A DNA stretch of 64,000 nucleotides from Diacronema lutheri (GCA_019448385.1 JAGTXO010000001.1:1116001-1180000), one strand, 5' to 3'. Numbered from the stretch's first letter, positions 1 through 12,313 are shown. Notes: generated from the letters alone by a model not told the origin. A program made the numbers and translations.

Positions 1-205
1 GACGCGAAGAAACGCCGGAAGCGTGGCGACGAGGGTGTTGCGCAGTGACCATGCGCTCGGGAGAAGGCGTCCCGTCGTCCGGAGAGTGAGAGCGGATCAC
101 AACCATGACTTTGCTGGCCTGCTGCTGTCGTCCCCCACCACCAGCAGCGGGCAGCGGGCCAGCAATCCCTTCCCCACCAACATACCATGGTTTGATCCGG
201 CCGCG

Positions 206-3200
206 ATGGCGCAGAACCAGCCGGAAAACCGGCCGCCGGTTCTCTCGCGCCGACAATCGACGGCGTCGGCGCTCGCGCTGGGCTCGTCACGCTCCAAGCA
301 CTGGCTGCCCGAGCGCTCGGCAGGTTACGTGGAGCTCAACGACGTCGCGGGTGATTCGCTCGACGCGTTCGAACGACGCCGGCAGTACCTGCCAGAGCTC
401 GCCGCGCGCCGGCGCGACGCGGCCGCGCAGCGCCACAAGCTGGAGAAGGCGATCGGGATGATCACCTCCGCGCAGCGTATCTGGTGCAGCTGGCGCGCGC
501 TGCGCGTGCGGCGCGTCAACGCGTGCCGCCCTGAGCACTTCGCGCTGCGCGACGGCCGACCTGCTGACTGGGGCACGATCTGCTTCCACCGAGACGGCGT
601 ACGCGAGCCGGCCCCCTACATCCGGCTGTCCGACACGTGCGACGTTGACAAGGTGGTTGGGCTCGTTGCGAGCGTGTGGCGCGTGCGCCGTGCGCGCGTC
701 GTCATCTCACTCACCGGTGGCGCGCAGGAGCTCAACCTCAAGCCGCACGTGCAGGACATGATCAACCGTGGCCTCGTGCGCGCCGCGCAGCAGTCGAGCG
801 CGTGGATCGTGACGGGCGGCACGGACACGGGCGTGATGAAGCTGGTGGGCGAGGCCGTGCGCGACTATCAGGCGGACGTGCCGTGCATCGGCGTCGCGAC
901 GTGGGGCGTCGTGCACGGGCGCGAGCAGCTCGCTTCAAACCGCGGTGCTGAGCGCTTCTACCGCAAGCACCAGCGCTCTGACGAGACGGGCTCTGCGCTG
1001 CAGCCCAATCACACGCACTTCCTGCTCGTCGACACGGGCAAGGAGGGCGCAGGCGCATGGGGCGGCGAGATCCGCGCGCGCATGGGCTTTGAGCGTAGCT
1101 ACTGCGCGCGCTTTGATAACGTCCCAATGGTCCTCGTTGTGATCGGTGGAGGCGCAGGCACGCTCACGACGATCCAGGAGGCCGTCAGCGCGCGCGTACC
1201 CGTTGTGCTCATCTCTGATTCGGGCGGCGCGCCCGCGACGGTCGCACACTACATGCGAACGCGCGAGCTGATCACCGACCCGCGCGGCGAACGCGGGCTC
1301 AAGCCGCCCGAGCTGAGGGGCGGCGCGGACGTCCGTGGCTGGCGCGAGCGCATGAGGATGATCGTGGCGCACATCGTGCGGGCGGACGAGGAAGCGCGCG
1401 TGCTCACGTCTTTCTCGATGCGCGCGTCCAACCTCAACGGCGACCTCGATCTTGTCCTGCTGCAGGCCATGCTGTTTGCAACGGACGGCAGCCTGCGCAC
1501 GCGCGAGGCTTCGGAGAGTCGGCGCATGTTGCAGCTCGCCATTCAGTGGGGGCGGCGCGAGATTGCGCAGCAGTGGATGGAGAAGAGCGGCACGCTGCTT
1601 GCGGCGGGCGCTGCGCCGCGCACGCCCGCCAGCCCGCGCGCCGCGCCGCCCGCGCCGCCCGACGGCGCGGCCGGCGCGCCCGCACGCCGCCGCCATTCGA
1701 TCTCCATGGATGTGCGCGCGCCATCTGTGATCGTCGAGGAGGCGCTGCGCGACGCGCTGCTTCTCGCGCTACGCGTGCGCAAGGCGGACATTGTCGACCT
1801 GCTGCTGCAGCAGGACGTCAAGCCCGAGGAGCTCGCGCTGCTCGAGCTGTGGAAGAGCCTCGTGCCGCATCTGCGCTCCTACAACCTGGACGCCGAGCCG
1901 CTCCACCGCTGCCTGCACAAGTGGGACGCGATCATCATCGGAGCGGGTGTCAAGCAGGCGTGCGCGGCGACGCATCTGGCAGCGCGCGCGGCGCGGCCTG
2001 CTCGCGACCGAGCCGCGCCCATGCCCGACGCGCGAGAGACCACGCCTCCTCCTCCTCCTCGTCCCCCTCCGACTCGCGGCGGCGAGCGGCGGCGGGCGCG
2101 CCGCTTGACCGTCGCCCGTCCACCGCCCGTCCACCGTCCGTCCACCCCCGCTGATTGCGCCTGTCCTCCCCCGCTGATTGCGCCCGTCCACCCCCGCTGA
2201 TTGCGCCCGTCCGCCCCCGCTGATTGCGCCCGTCCAGACCCGCTGATTGCGCCCGTCCACCCTGCGTGGCCCGCGCCCACCACCGCGCAGCTCGCCGACG
2301 CGTGGGACGAGCGCTCCGAATCGAACGTCTCTCTCATCTCGGACGGCAACCGGCGCTTCTCGACGGGCGGCTGGATCTCGACGATCGCCGCGCAGCTCGC
2401 GAGCAAAAGGTGGCAGCTTCGCGCATCGGACCGCCAGACTGCGCGCGGCACGGCGCCGCTCGGCGGGGCCGCGAGCACGTCTGGCTCGCACGGCGCGTCG
2501 CCGCCGCTCAGCCCGCGCAGGCCGCGCAAGCGGGCGGCCAACTTCTCATGGGCGCGCGGCCCGGCCAGCGGTAGCTCTGATCTGGACCTGGACCCGCACG
2601 ACGCCGACGACGAATCCGGCGCCCACCCGCACGCGAGCGCAGCGCCTTTCGGCGCCGCGCTGCAGACCGGGCTGCGTGCGCGGCAGCACGCTCGCGCGCA
2701 CGCGCTCTATGGCAGGTATATCATCCCGTTCCTCGCCGACGCCTTCGGCATGCGCGAGCTGCGCGACCAGTGGACGCGCGCACGGCGCGGCGCGAGCGGG
2801 CGGGCGGGCGCCGCGCCGGGCGCTCCGGCGGCTGCGCCGGGCGGAGGCGCGCCGACGTGGCGCGTGCCCGACCTGATGTACTGGGCGTTGCTCAACCCGC
2901 TTGTCGACGACGGCCTCGTGCGCACGCTCTGGCGGCACTCGGACGAGCCGATCCGCATGGCGCTGTGCGCCTCACACATCGCCTCCCGCCTCGGAGCGCT
3001 CGCGCGCTTTGCGACGGGCCAGCACGACGAGGCGGCGCGACAGTACGAGGGGTGGGCATGCGGTGTGCTCTCGCGCTGCGCCAACGAAGTCGAGGCGCGC
3101 TGGCTGCTGCAGCGCCAGTTCAGCGACTGGCCCAACGGCAGGATGGGCGGGTCGCTCATCACGCTCGCGATCCGCACCAACCGCAAGGCCTTCATCGCAC

Positions 3201-5758
3201 ATCAGCACGCCCAGTCCCTCCTCGACGCGTGGTGGACGGGCGACCTCGCGCAGCGGTGGGACGCGCACTGGCAGCTCGCGCCCTCTGGCTGGCTCGAGGC
3301 CGTTGGGCCGAGCAGGCGCGGGCGGCGCGCGTCGCCGCGCGGCGCGACCTGCCTGGGCGAGCGCAGCGCGAGCACGCTCGGCGACACGACACGCATGCTG
3401 CTCCACGCGCTCACGGGCGCTGCGCTCGGCCTCGTGCACATGGAACCGACGCATGCGGCCAAGTATCATTACTACCACGCCCTCGTCGCTTCACGCGCGC
3501 ACCCGCGCAGTAGCAGCGCGGGCAGTGCGTCCAGCGTTGCAGGCGCTGGCGCACGCACGCTGCGCGCCGCCTGTGCGTCGCCCTCATGCTCGGAGACGCG
3601 CGGCGGCGGCGGCAGCGGAAGCGCGGCATGGGTGGAGCTGGGCACCTCTGAGGTTCCGCCGTCCATCTTCGCGCCCGAGGTGTGGCGCGAGATCAGGCCG
3701 CCACGCGTCGGCTGGCGCGCGCAGGCGTCCGATTTTTATTCTGCGCCGTTTACCAAGTTCGTGCTGCGCACCACGTGCTACGTGGCCTTCCTCCTGCTCT
3801 ACGCGCTCGTGCTCATCGGCGATGAAGGCACGCCCGCGTTCTCGCGACTCGAGCTCGTGTTCTTCGTCTGGGCGCTCACGCACGCGCTCGACGAGCTGCA
3901 CCAGCTCATCGAGAACAGGGCGCGCGACGAGGCGCATTTTGACGATCAGGGCTGGTGCGCACGCGCTGCAAGGCGCTGCGCGACGCGCCAGTCGCGCGTG
4001 CGGCCGCGCCGCCAAGAGCGCGCCACTGAGCGCGCCCTCGACCGCCCGACCGCGCGCGCGCGCGCCGCCGCCATTGCGCGCAGGAACGTGCTCGATGCGC
4101 TCATGTTCTGGGTCCTCTTCCCGCTCGTGATCGCGCTGCGTGTGGCCGCTCGAATCAGCTGCTGCGCGCAGCCGGAGAGCTCGCTGCGCGACGGCGGCGC
4201 GTTCAGCGGCGGAGGGCCGGACGGCGATGCTCGCTGCGCGTGCGCGCTCAAGGTGTACTCGCGGCTGATCCTCGCCGTGAACGCCGTACTTTGCTTCATT
4301 CGCTTCCTCGCAAATTACCGCGTGCACAAGCGGCTCGGCGTGCTCATCCACGTCATCCGCACCATGTTCAACGACATCCAGATCTTTGTCTACATCCTGG
4401 CGATCGTGGTCTTTGGCTTCTCTGTCGCGTTCGGAGGCATCGCGCCCCCGCGCCACCTGCAGCTGCGCGCCGACGGCAACTCGCCCTTCATGCTGCCCTT
4501 GTGGAATCTCTTCGACTTGACGAGCGTGGAGGAGGTGAGTGCGCCGGAGATGAGCTCGGCGCCCGTCGTTGGCATGGGCTTGCTCGCAATCTACCTCTTT
4601 ATCTCGCAGATCCTGCTCGTCAACCTGCTGATCGCGATGATGAACCAGTCGTACGCGCAGGCCAACAAGAACGCGCAGGAGGAGTGGGCGGCGTCGAGGG
4701 CGTCTTCCGTGCAGGAGCTGCTCACGCTGCTGCCCGTGCCGCCGCCTTTCTCGCTCCCCTATCTGCTCGTGCATCTCGGCGCCAGGCTGCTGCGCTCCGC
4801 GCGCACGGCGTGCGGCTGTGCAGCGCCCGCGCAGGCGTCGCCCGCCGCCGCGGCGCGCGCGCCGCACGCGCGGCCGGCGGAGCGGCGCCAGGCGCACTCG
4901 GCCGAGCGCAAGTTTTTGCACGAGTATCTCGACATGGAGGCGGCAAGGGGCGCGACTTCGACCGAGCAGCGCATTGCGAAGCTCCACTCTGAGCTTGACC
5001 GGCTCTCTTCCCTCGTCGAGTCAGCAGCGTCCGACCGCGCCGACGCGAACGCCGCGCTAGAGCGCATCCAAGAGAGTGTGGCTGCGATCGCGTCGGACTC
5101 GCGAATGGCCATCGATGCCGCTGCGGCAGCGGAGAGCGCGCACCAGCCCCACGTTTACGCGCGCGCGCGTTCGCTCAGCGCAGCGCGCGCAGATGCACCG
5201 AGCCGCACGACGTCGGCGGGCGTCGACAACCGCACGGCCGCAGCGTGCGGCTCTGCGGCTGCGATCGGCGGCAGGCGTGCGCCGCAAGGCGAGCCGCGCC
5301 CGTCGCTCGACGCTGAGCTCGCGGACGCGACTCTGTCTGAGGATGACAGTGCACGCGCGCCATTATCGCCGCAAGGGCCGCGCTGGTGCCAGCAGCCCGG
5401 GCCGCCGCCACGTGCTCAGACGTCGCCAAAGGAGGCGCGCCAACCCGCCACGCGCGAGCACGCGCCGTCCTTTCAGGGCGTGTCGCCCGCAGCACTCAAC
5501 TTTGGCGCGCGCAGCTCGCAGCTCTCGCCGGTCGCGTCGGCGACGTCGGCAGAATGCGCCTCGCCGCCCAGGCTTGTGCAGCAGCGCGACGAGCTGCGCG
5601 CGGCGCTGCCAGCCGTCGCGGCGCGCGCGCTTCGCCCCACAAATCATCCGCGGAGGCCGAGCGCAAGTGGCGGCGTGCCGTCAGAAGCAGCATCTCGCCC
5701 GCGGCCCCGGGCCGGCGTATGGCACGGACAGACGGGCGCGCGCTCGCCAATCAACTAG
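206..5758 (+). CDS. TRPM-like cation channel 1 (LSDAT + ion-transport domain)
   Basis: Predicted plasma-membrane cation channel. An IQ-like motif (about 455-520) precedes a TRPM-type LSDAT/SLOG region (about 700-1240) with the motifs SLTGGA, GGTDTGVMKLVGEAV and PVVLISDSGGAP. A helical linker follows, then a six-helix channel: membrane segments near 3757, 3849, 4084, 4266 and 4377, a pore region near 4486 and S6 near 4564 ending NLLIAMMNQSYAQA, then a TRP-like helix and a coiled coil near 4960-5090. Intron 3955-4083 (129 bp, GT-AG) is supported because its removal restores GWNVLDALMF, matching the paralogue. A second intron must lie within about 1948-2290, where the reading frame changes inside a 23-bp minisatellite; its exact ends are not resolved (CGCAG at 2290 is the best acceptor). 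The ATG at 206 is chosen; the frame is open upstream to 23. Ligand and ion selectivity are unknown. Confidence 0.85.
2139..2264. repeat. 23-bp minisatellite inside a TRPM intron
   Basis: Five head-to-tail copies of a 23-bp unit (CGTCC followed by a C run and CGCTGATTGCGCC), then a partial sixth. The unit length is not a multiple of three and copies carry TGA, so the array terminates the upstream reading frame at 2200. It therefore most likely lies inside an intron of the TRPM-like gene. Similar C-rich CGTCCACC sequence extends upstream to about 2115. Confidence 0.9.
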
Positions 5759-8700
5759 GCTGACGTTCGCCGCCTAGCAGCGAATCGGCTTGCTGACGCG
5801 CGCGCTGCAGCGCGCTGTCCATCGCGATGCGCTGCCCATTCGCCGCCGCCGCGGCGATGCGCAGACGCGTCGCTTCGGCCCTGCCCGCGCGCAGCTCCGC
5901 GTGCCGCACGGGAGCAGCTAGAGGCGCGCGCGCCCCGCCGACCGAACTGCTGCCGCGTGACGCTTCGTCGCACTGTGCGCTCGCCGACCGGGCGACGCTG
6001 TCGGCGTGCTCGCGCGCAGCCGGCACGGCATCGCGGCACTCGGGCGTCGCATCGCCCCAGCCGCGCGCGAGCGTCGGCTGCGCCTGCATGGCCGCGATGC
6101 GCTCGCCGAGCGCGGCGCCAAGGGCCGCTTCGCGCTCTGCGAGAGCGTCCGCCTCGAGCATCGCGTCGAGGTGGGCGGCCTCACGCGGCGAGCGCGGCGC
6201 GAGCGGCGGCGCAACTGGTGCCGAGGATTCGTGCGCCGGTGCGGTCGGCGGGCGCGACGGCAGCACCGCGGCGACGCGAAGCGTCGGCGCGGCCTGCGCG
6301 TGCCGCGAGGCGATCGGCGCGCTCGCGCGCACCGGTGGGGCGCTCGTCTCGCGCGCCGGCGGCGGAGGCGGCGGCGCGCGCGCGTCGTGCGCGACCGGCG
6401 GCGGCAGCGCGGCGCGGTGCTCGACACTCGGCTCGAGCCGAGACGGCGCGGCGGCTATCTCGCGACCCGCCTGAGCGGCGCAGCTCGCGGGCGCGGGCCG
6501 GGGCGGCGCGGCGGGCTGCGCGCGCGCGCGCGCGGGCGGCACGGCGAGCATGTGCGAGTCCACCTCGCGCTCGTGCGGCTCGGCGGAGGCGCTGGCGCGC
6601 GGCGCGACCAGCCCCGCCTTCTCGAGCCCCGCCTGCATCTCCTTGAGCGTGCGCATCGACTCGGCCGTCAGCCGATCGAGCACGGCACGCGAGTCGGCGC
6701 GGTCGGCGGACGCTGATTCGACCATCGACGTCAGCCGGTCGACATCGTCGCGCAGGCTGGTGACGCGCGACTCGACGGAGAGCGAGTCGGTGCGCCAGCA
6801 CTCCTCGAGGTACTCGTGCAGCAGCTTGACGTTGCGCCGCTTCTTGCCCGCCGAGCCCTGCTCAGCGGCCCCTCCGTACGAGCCCGTGTGCGCCGCGGGC
6901 GGAGGCGCAAGCGCGGGCTCGGCGCCCGCGCTCGTGCCGCGTTTGGAGCGCGCGAGCATGTCGTACAGCAGGTAGGGCATAGAGAAGGGCGGCGGGACGG
7001 GCGAGAGGATGAGCAGCTCCTCGATCGACGACGCCCTCGACGCCGCCCACTCCTCCTCCGCATTCTTGTGCGCCTGCGCGTACGACTGGTTCATCATCGC
7101 GATCAGCAGGTTGACGAGCAGGATCTGCGAGAGGAAGAGGTAACTCGCGAGGAGTGCCATGCCAAGCGCGGGCGCCTCCGAGTGCTCGGTCACGTCGCCC
7201 ACGTCGGAGAGGTCAAACAGGTTCCACACGGGGATGAGGAAAGGTGACGACGCGTCCGATTGCAGCTGCAGGTGGCGCGGCGGCGAGAGGCCCGAAAAGG
7301 CGAAGGCGAAGCCCAGCACGACGAAGAGCAGGATGGCGATGAACATGCCCACGTCGTTCTGGATCTCGGTGATCACATGGATGAGCACGCCAAGCCGCGG
7401 GTGCACCTTATAGTTTGCAAGGAAGCGGAAAAAGCAGATGACGGCATTCGCCGCGAGGATCGTGCGCGCATGCACTTGCACGTCGCAGCTGCACGGCCGC
7501 CGCAGCGCCACGCCGGCCGCGTCCGTGTCGAGCGAGCGCCACGGCTGCGCGCAGCAGGTGAAGTAGGCGAGCGTGCGCATCACGAAGATCGCGGGGAAGA
7601 GCACGGCGAACATGAGCGCGTCGAGCACGTTCCAGATGTCGGCAAAGTGCGAGCGATGGAGACGGCGGTTCGTCACCCACTGGTGCAGCTCGTCAACGGC
7701 GAGCCCGCCCACCCAGAGCATGAAGGCGAGCTCGAGCCACGAGACGTCGGGCGTGCCGTCGTCGCAGATGATCACGAGCGCGTAGAGCAGGAGGAAGGCG
7801 AGGTACGACGTGGCGCGCAGCCAAAACTTGGACTTTGGCGCCGCGTAAAAGTCGCGCAGCATTCGCGCGCGGTCCGGCCGGTGATCGGTCTCGTACTGCA
7901 TCTGGTGGAAGATGGAGGCGTGCTCGCGCGAGCTCGGCTTGCGCAGGCGCGCGAGGTGCGTGTGCTGCATCTGGAACGCGTGGCGCTGCTGCTTGCTCAG
8001 CAGCACGTGCTTCGCGGCGAGCGTCTGCTCCATCCGCACGAGCCGGAGCAAGCCGAAGGTGAGCGCGTGCGCGATCACGAGGAGCGCATGCGGGTCGGAC
8101 GAGCTGAGGCAGTAGCTGCCCGCGCCGCTCTCCTCGTCGAACGCGCCGACCACGTCGCCACGCCACCACGCGTCGAGGAGCGACTGAGCGTGCGTGTGCG
8201 CGATGAAGGCCTTGCGGTTGGTGCGGATCGCGAGGGTGATGAGCGTGCCGCCCGTCCTGCCGGGAACCATCACGTTGAACGGCTTCTGCAGCAGCCAGCG
8301 CGCCTCGAGCTCGTTGTCGCACTGCGAGAGCACGCCGCATGCCCACCCCTCGTACTTGTGCGCGAGGTTGGCGAAGCGCACCGAATCGAAGCGCGCGATC
8401 GCCGCGAGCTGCGAGCTCATCTGCGACGCGACGAGCGCCATGCGGATCGGCTCGTCGACATGCCTCCACAGCACCTGCACGAGGCGCTCGTCGCTCATCA
8501 GCACGGCCCAGTAGAAGACGTCGTCCGCCGTCCACCGGTCCACCTGCCCGCTCTTCCATAGCTCATCCACCGACTCAAGCTTGCACGCCTTTGCGAGGAA
8601 GGGCACGACGAGCTGCGCATACGCCTGCTGGTTGCGCGCGTCCGCGCGCGCGGCAAAGTCGTTGCCGCCGCCGCCGCCGCCGCCGCTGCCGCGCGGCCCG

Positions 8701-10852
8701 GTAGCAGAGAAGCCGGCGCCACCCGAGCCGCCGCTCGGCGTGCCGCCCACGAAGCGCATCGACGCGCGCACGCCCGTCATGATCGCGCCAAGGTGCTCGC
8801 GCATCGAGGGGAGCGCCTGCCAACCGTCGCTCGGGCGCGCGGTGCGCGCGTGCGCCGGCGTCGCGGCCGCAGAGGAGCGGCGACCACCGAGCCGGCCGCT
8901 GGCCGCCTCGTCGTCGAGCTGCGCGATGTGCAGCCGCAACCCCTTGCGCAGCTGCTGCAGGTCCGCCTCGAAGACGGTGAGGTGGTCGAGCGTCTCGTCG
9001 TACAGCTCGAGGAGCTCGACGTCCGCGGCCTGCAGGTTCGACTTGAGGAGCAGGTCGACGATGCCCGCCTTCTGGTGCTTCAGCGCGATGTGCAGCGCCT
9101 GCTGCAGCGCCTGCTGCAGCTCGCGGCTCAGTTTCATCCGCTGCGAGAAGGCGTGCTCGTTCAGCCGGAGCACCGCCGGGTCGGCGACGCCAACCGACGC
9201 GCCACCGCCGCCGCTCGCGTGCGCCGACAAGCGCGGCGAGTTGGGCGCGCTGCTCGACGCCTCAGAGGGCGCGTGGCGCACGGGGACGGCAAACATCTCC
9301 GCGCTCTTCTCCATCCACTGCGCGACCACCTCCGCCCGCCCCCAATCGATGGCGAGGTGCAGCATCTTCTTGGACTCGTTCAGGTCGCTCTGCCGGAGGT
9401 TGCCGTCCGTATCGAAGAGCATCGCCTTGAGCAGCACGAGGTCGAGGTTGCGCGTCTCGCCCTGGCGCGTGGAGAAGGCGGTGAGCACCTTGTGCTTCTC
9501 GTGCAGCGCCTTGATCCGCGCCACCTGCGCCTCCCACTTCTTGAGGTCCGCCGAGTTGCTCGGTGGCTTGAAACCGCGCTCGCCCGTCGGGTCGAGCTCA
9601 ATTTTGCCCGTCTTCAGGTAGCGCGCGATCACCGCGGGCGCGCCGCCCGAGTCGGAGATGAGCACAACGGGCACCTGCGCGCGAGCGATCGCGGATAGGC
9701 GCTGAGCCGCCGAGTGCGCGCCGCGCCGCGCCGCGCGCGCGTGCGCGCGCGTGCCTTGTTCTCAGCGGCGCGCTCAATCGTCTGCAGCGTGCCGCCCGAG
9801 CCGCCTACGACGACGAGCACCATCGGCACCTTGCTCCGCCGGCAATACGTCTGCTCGAAGCGCGTGCGGAAGTCAATTTCGCCTGCGCGCCGCGCCACGC
9901 GGCGGTTGGCCGGCGCCGGCGCGCGCGTGCACGTCGGCGGCCGAGCGCGGCGCGCGATATCGCGAGGGCGCGCGCGACGCGTGACGCGCGCACCGCCCCA
10001 TGCCTTGCCACCCTCCTTGCCCGTGTCGACGAGCAAAAAGTGCGTGTGGTTTGGCTCGAGCGCGGCCCCCGACGTGTCGTTTGCCTTGGTCTTGATGAAG
10101 AACTCATCTCGACCATGGTTCGCGGCGAGGATCTCGCGTCCGTGCACTGCGCCCCACGTCGCGACGCCGATGCACGGCACGTCCGCCTGGTAGTCGCGCA
10201 CGGCCTCGCCCACCAGCTTCATCACGCCCGTGTCCGTGCCGCCCGTCACGATCCACGCGTTGGTTTGCTGCGCGGCGCGCACGAGGCCGCGGTTGAAGAC
10301 GTCGTGCACGTGCGGCTTGAGCTTCAGGTCGAGCGCGCCGCCGGTGAGTGAGATGACTACCTGCGCGTCCCTGACGTCCCACACGGTGCGCACCAGGCCC
10401 ACCACCCTATCCACGTCGCTCTCGTCCGACAGCCGGATGTACCGCGCGGGTTCGCGCGCGCCGTGCGCCTCGAACGCGACCTGGCCGTACTCAGCCGGCT
10501 CTCCACTTTTCAGCCTGAACGCGTCCGGCTGGAAGGACTGGATGAGCGAGAGCTGCATGCGGCGACAAGCAAGATATGTGCGCCAGACCGCCGCAATCTT
10601 GCTTGCCGCCTTTGACAGCCGCTCACGCTCGTGCGGCTCGAGCAAGGCAAACGTTGCGGCGGCAGCCGCCGCCGGGCTGGCTTGCGGCTCGTCGACAAGG
10701 TTGGAGTAAGATCGGCCGCGGACGGAAAGGGAACGGTCCGAGGCAACGCGCGCAATGAAGGCGGGGAGCGCGCTCGCACGCTCGCCGCGCCGCGGCAGAG
10801 CGGCCGAGGGTGCGCCCTCCTTGTCATCCTCCGCCAGGTCGCGCACCGCCAT
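5751..10852 (-). CDS. TRPM-like cation channel 2 (inverted paralogue)
   Basis: Paralogue of the 206-5758 gene with the same order: IQ-like motif, LSDAT/SLOG region (SLTGGALDLKLKP, GGTDTGVMKLVGEAV), linker and six-helix channel ending NLLIAMMNQSYAQAHKN, then a long proline/alanine-rich C-tail. Predicted exons on the minus strand are 10852-9994, 9882-9755 and 9674-5751. Intron 9883-9993 (111 bp, GT-AG) restores KAWGGEIDF. Intron 9675-9754 (80 bp) uses a GC donor and CGCAG acceptor, shifts frame, and restores ENK-VPVVLISDSGG; both junctions match the intron-less paralogue. The chosen ATG (10852) starts MAVRDLAEDDKEG; the frame is open upstream to 10945, but that would overlap the divergent REV7 start. 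The stop codon overlaps the stop of the convergent paralogue by 8 bp. Function in calcium or cation signalling is inferred from family only. Confidence 0.87.
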
Positions 10853-10913
10853 CGAACGTTGCCACCTTGGAAATTCCTGCCTTCCCAGACACCGCACCCT
10901 AGGCGCGGGAAGA
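10853..10913. promoter_or_regulatory. 61-bp head-to-head intergenic space (TRPM2 / REV7)
   Basis: Only 61 bp separate the two divergent start codons, so both genes must share a bidirectional promoter or have start sites inside each other. No TATA box is visible. The stretch holds CCTTGGAAATTCC-like and CCTAGG sequence, lower in GC than the flanking codons. Confidence 0.5.
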
Positions 10914-11543
10914 ATGGTGGTGGCGAACACGGACGTGGTAGACATGGTGCTCTGCCACCTGGAGGCGGCGTTCCACGCGACGCTGCACGTGCGCGGCGTC
11001 TACCCGCCCGAGCTTTTTGAGCTGCGCCGCGTGCTCAATATGCCCGTGCGCATCTCGCGCCACCCAGCGCTCAAAGCGTACGTACGCGACGCGGTGGTCA
11101 GCATCCGCGAGGCGATGCAGCTCGCCGCTGTCGACAAGGTCGAGCTCGTGCTTCTCGCCAAGGGGGTGGAACCAGGTGCGGAGCCATCACCTGTCGAGCG
11201 CCACGTCTTTGATTTTGGTGCAGCGCTCGCGCACGCGGGCGAGCAAGCTTCCGACGACGACCTGGAGGCGATCGAGCGCAACCTGCGCGCATCGTTGTCA
11301 TCAGTCGCGCAGCTTGAGCACAGGCTGCCCGCGCTCGCAAGCGAGACGACATTTGCAATCGTCGTGCACACACCGGAGTCGAACGATCTGAGCCAGAACG
11401 ACGACCTTACCGTTTCGGCGAAGTGGTTGCCGGAATCGAGCCCATCATCCGCGTCGCACTACAGGGAAACGTACGCGGTCAAGTCCTTCTCGTGCAGCAC
11501 CTTCCGGCTGAGCCACTACGTCGTATCCATTGAAAGAAAGTAA
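10914..11543 (+). CDS. MAD2L2: REV7/MAD2B-like HORMA protein
   Basis: A 209-residue protein that looks like a single HORMA domain and best fits REV7/MAD2B (the DNA polymerase zeta accessory subunit and shieldin-type adaptor) rather than spindle MAD2. Family-like segments are HATLHVRGVYPPELF, VPVRISRHPALKAYV, VEKVEL-like VDKVELVLL, ERHVFDF and the C-terminal seatbelt strands ending LSHYVVSIERK. Length matches the family (about 210). The ATG at 10914 is chosen because homology starts a few residues later; the frame is open upstream to 10755, but that part overlaps the start of the divergent TRPM gene. No intron is needed. Nuclear role in translesion synthesis and double-strand-break repair is known for the family and inferred here. 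Confidence 0.85.
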   Translation: MVVANTDVVDMVLCHLEAAFHATLHVRGVYPPELFELRRVLNMPVRISRHPALKAYVRDAVVSIREAMQLAAVDKVELVLLAKGVEPGAEPSPVERHVFDFGAALAHAGEQASDDDLEAIERNLRASLSSVAQLEHRLPALASETTFAIVVHTPESNDLSQNDDLTVSAKWLPESSPSSASHYRETYAVKSFSCSTFRLSHYVVSIERK

Positions 11544-12280
11544 ATTTTTTATTTTAAGGCCCTATATACGGCGCGGTCCGGGCTGGTCCGGCCAGTGTAA
11601 GGCTGAGAGTACGACCCGGGTCGTACAATCAAGGGTTAAAAGCCAGCCAATGAGCGCTCGAGGGGTCGGGGCGAGGCTTATGACGAGCCTAGGACCGAGA
11701 CACCCTCCTGACCGGCCGATTTGGAGTAGAATTCGGGGTCGAGCGGGCGCGGCGGACGGAGGGCCCGAGCCGGGCCGACGGAGGGTCCGACCCCGGAATG
11801 CGGGCGACCGGAAGGGCTTGGGTGATTTACGCCTAGTAGAATAGAATGGCGGATTCCGGGGGGGCTCGCAACTGGCATCGCGCAAGCTGAGGCCCCCTGA
11901 CTGACCGGACCGCGCCGAGTGCGCGTGCACCCCGTGGAGGGCGCGGCCAGTCGGACACTCTTCGCGACTGAGCTCGCCGCGGCATACCGTGCGCTGCGCC
12001 GGCGCGCTACTTGCCGTTGGCCGAGCTGCGGGTGTTGCGCACCGCCGTGTTGCGCAGCCAGCGGCTGGATGCGCCGGTGGCCGGAACCTTGGCGCGCTTT
12101 GGCTAAGCGACCTCGGCCTGCACAGACTCGAACGCGTGCGTAAACTCGAGGCGTTGCAGGTGGCGAGCACGTGAGTTCGCGTAGGAGGTCTTGTACTCGG
12201 TGGCCTGACTGTCGACCGACGAGAGCTTGGGCGAGTTCGGCGGCACGTTGGCTCACTTGGGCTCGGTGCGCGGCTCTGCC

Positions 12281-12290
<10 letters not shown>
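11544..12290. other. Intergenic stretch after REV7, no recognised gene
   Basis: No domain is recognisable in any frame. It begins with an AT-rich stretch (ATTTTTTATTTTAAG, then CTATATA) just after the REV7 stop, probably its 3' end or terminator region. It also contains a perfect 18-bp palindrome at 11609-11626 and a GCCAATGAG box at about 11646. Arg/Pro-rich reading frames cross it on both strands, as expected by chance at this GC content. Confidence 0.5.

Positions 12291-12299
<9 letters not shown>

Positions 12300-12313
<14 letters not shown>

Noticed and set aside
23-205. Extension of the first TRPM protein to an ATG at 23
   Set aside because: The frame is open, but residues before the ATG at 206 look unstructured and have no counterpart in the paralogue; kept as an alternative only.
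12284-12310. GGGCGC repeat as a separate regulatory repeat
   Set aside because: It falls in the tail of the decayed gene, where it encodes Arg/Pro or acidic low complexity; no independent signal.
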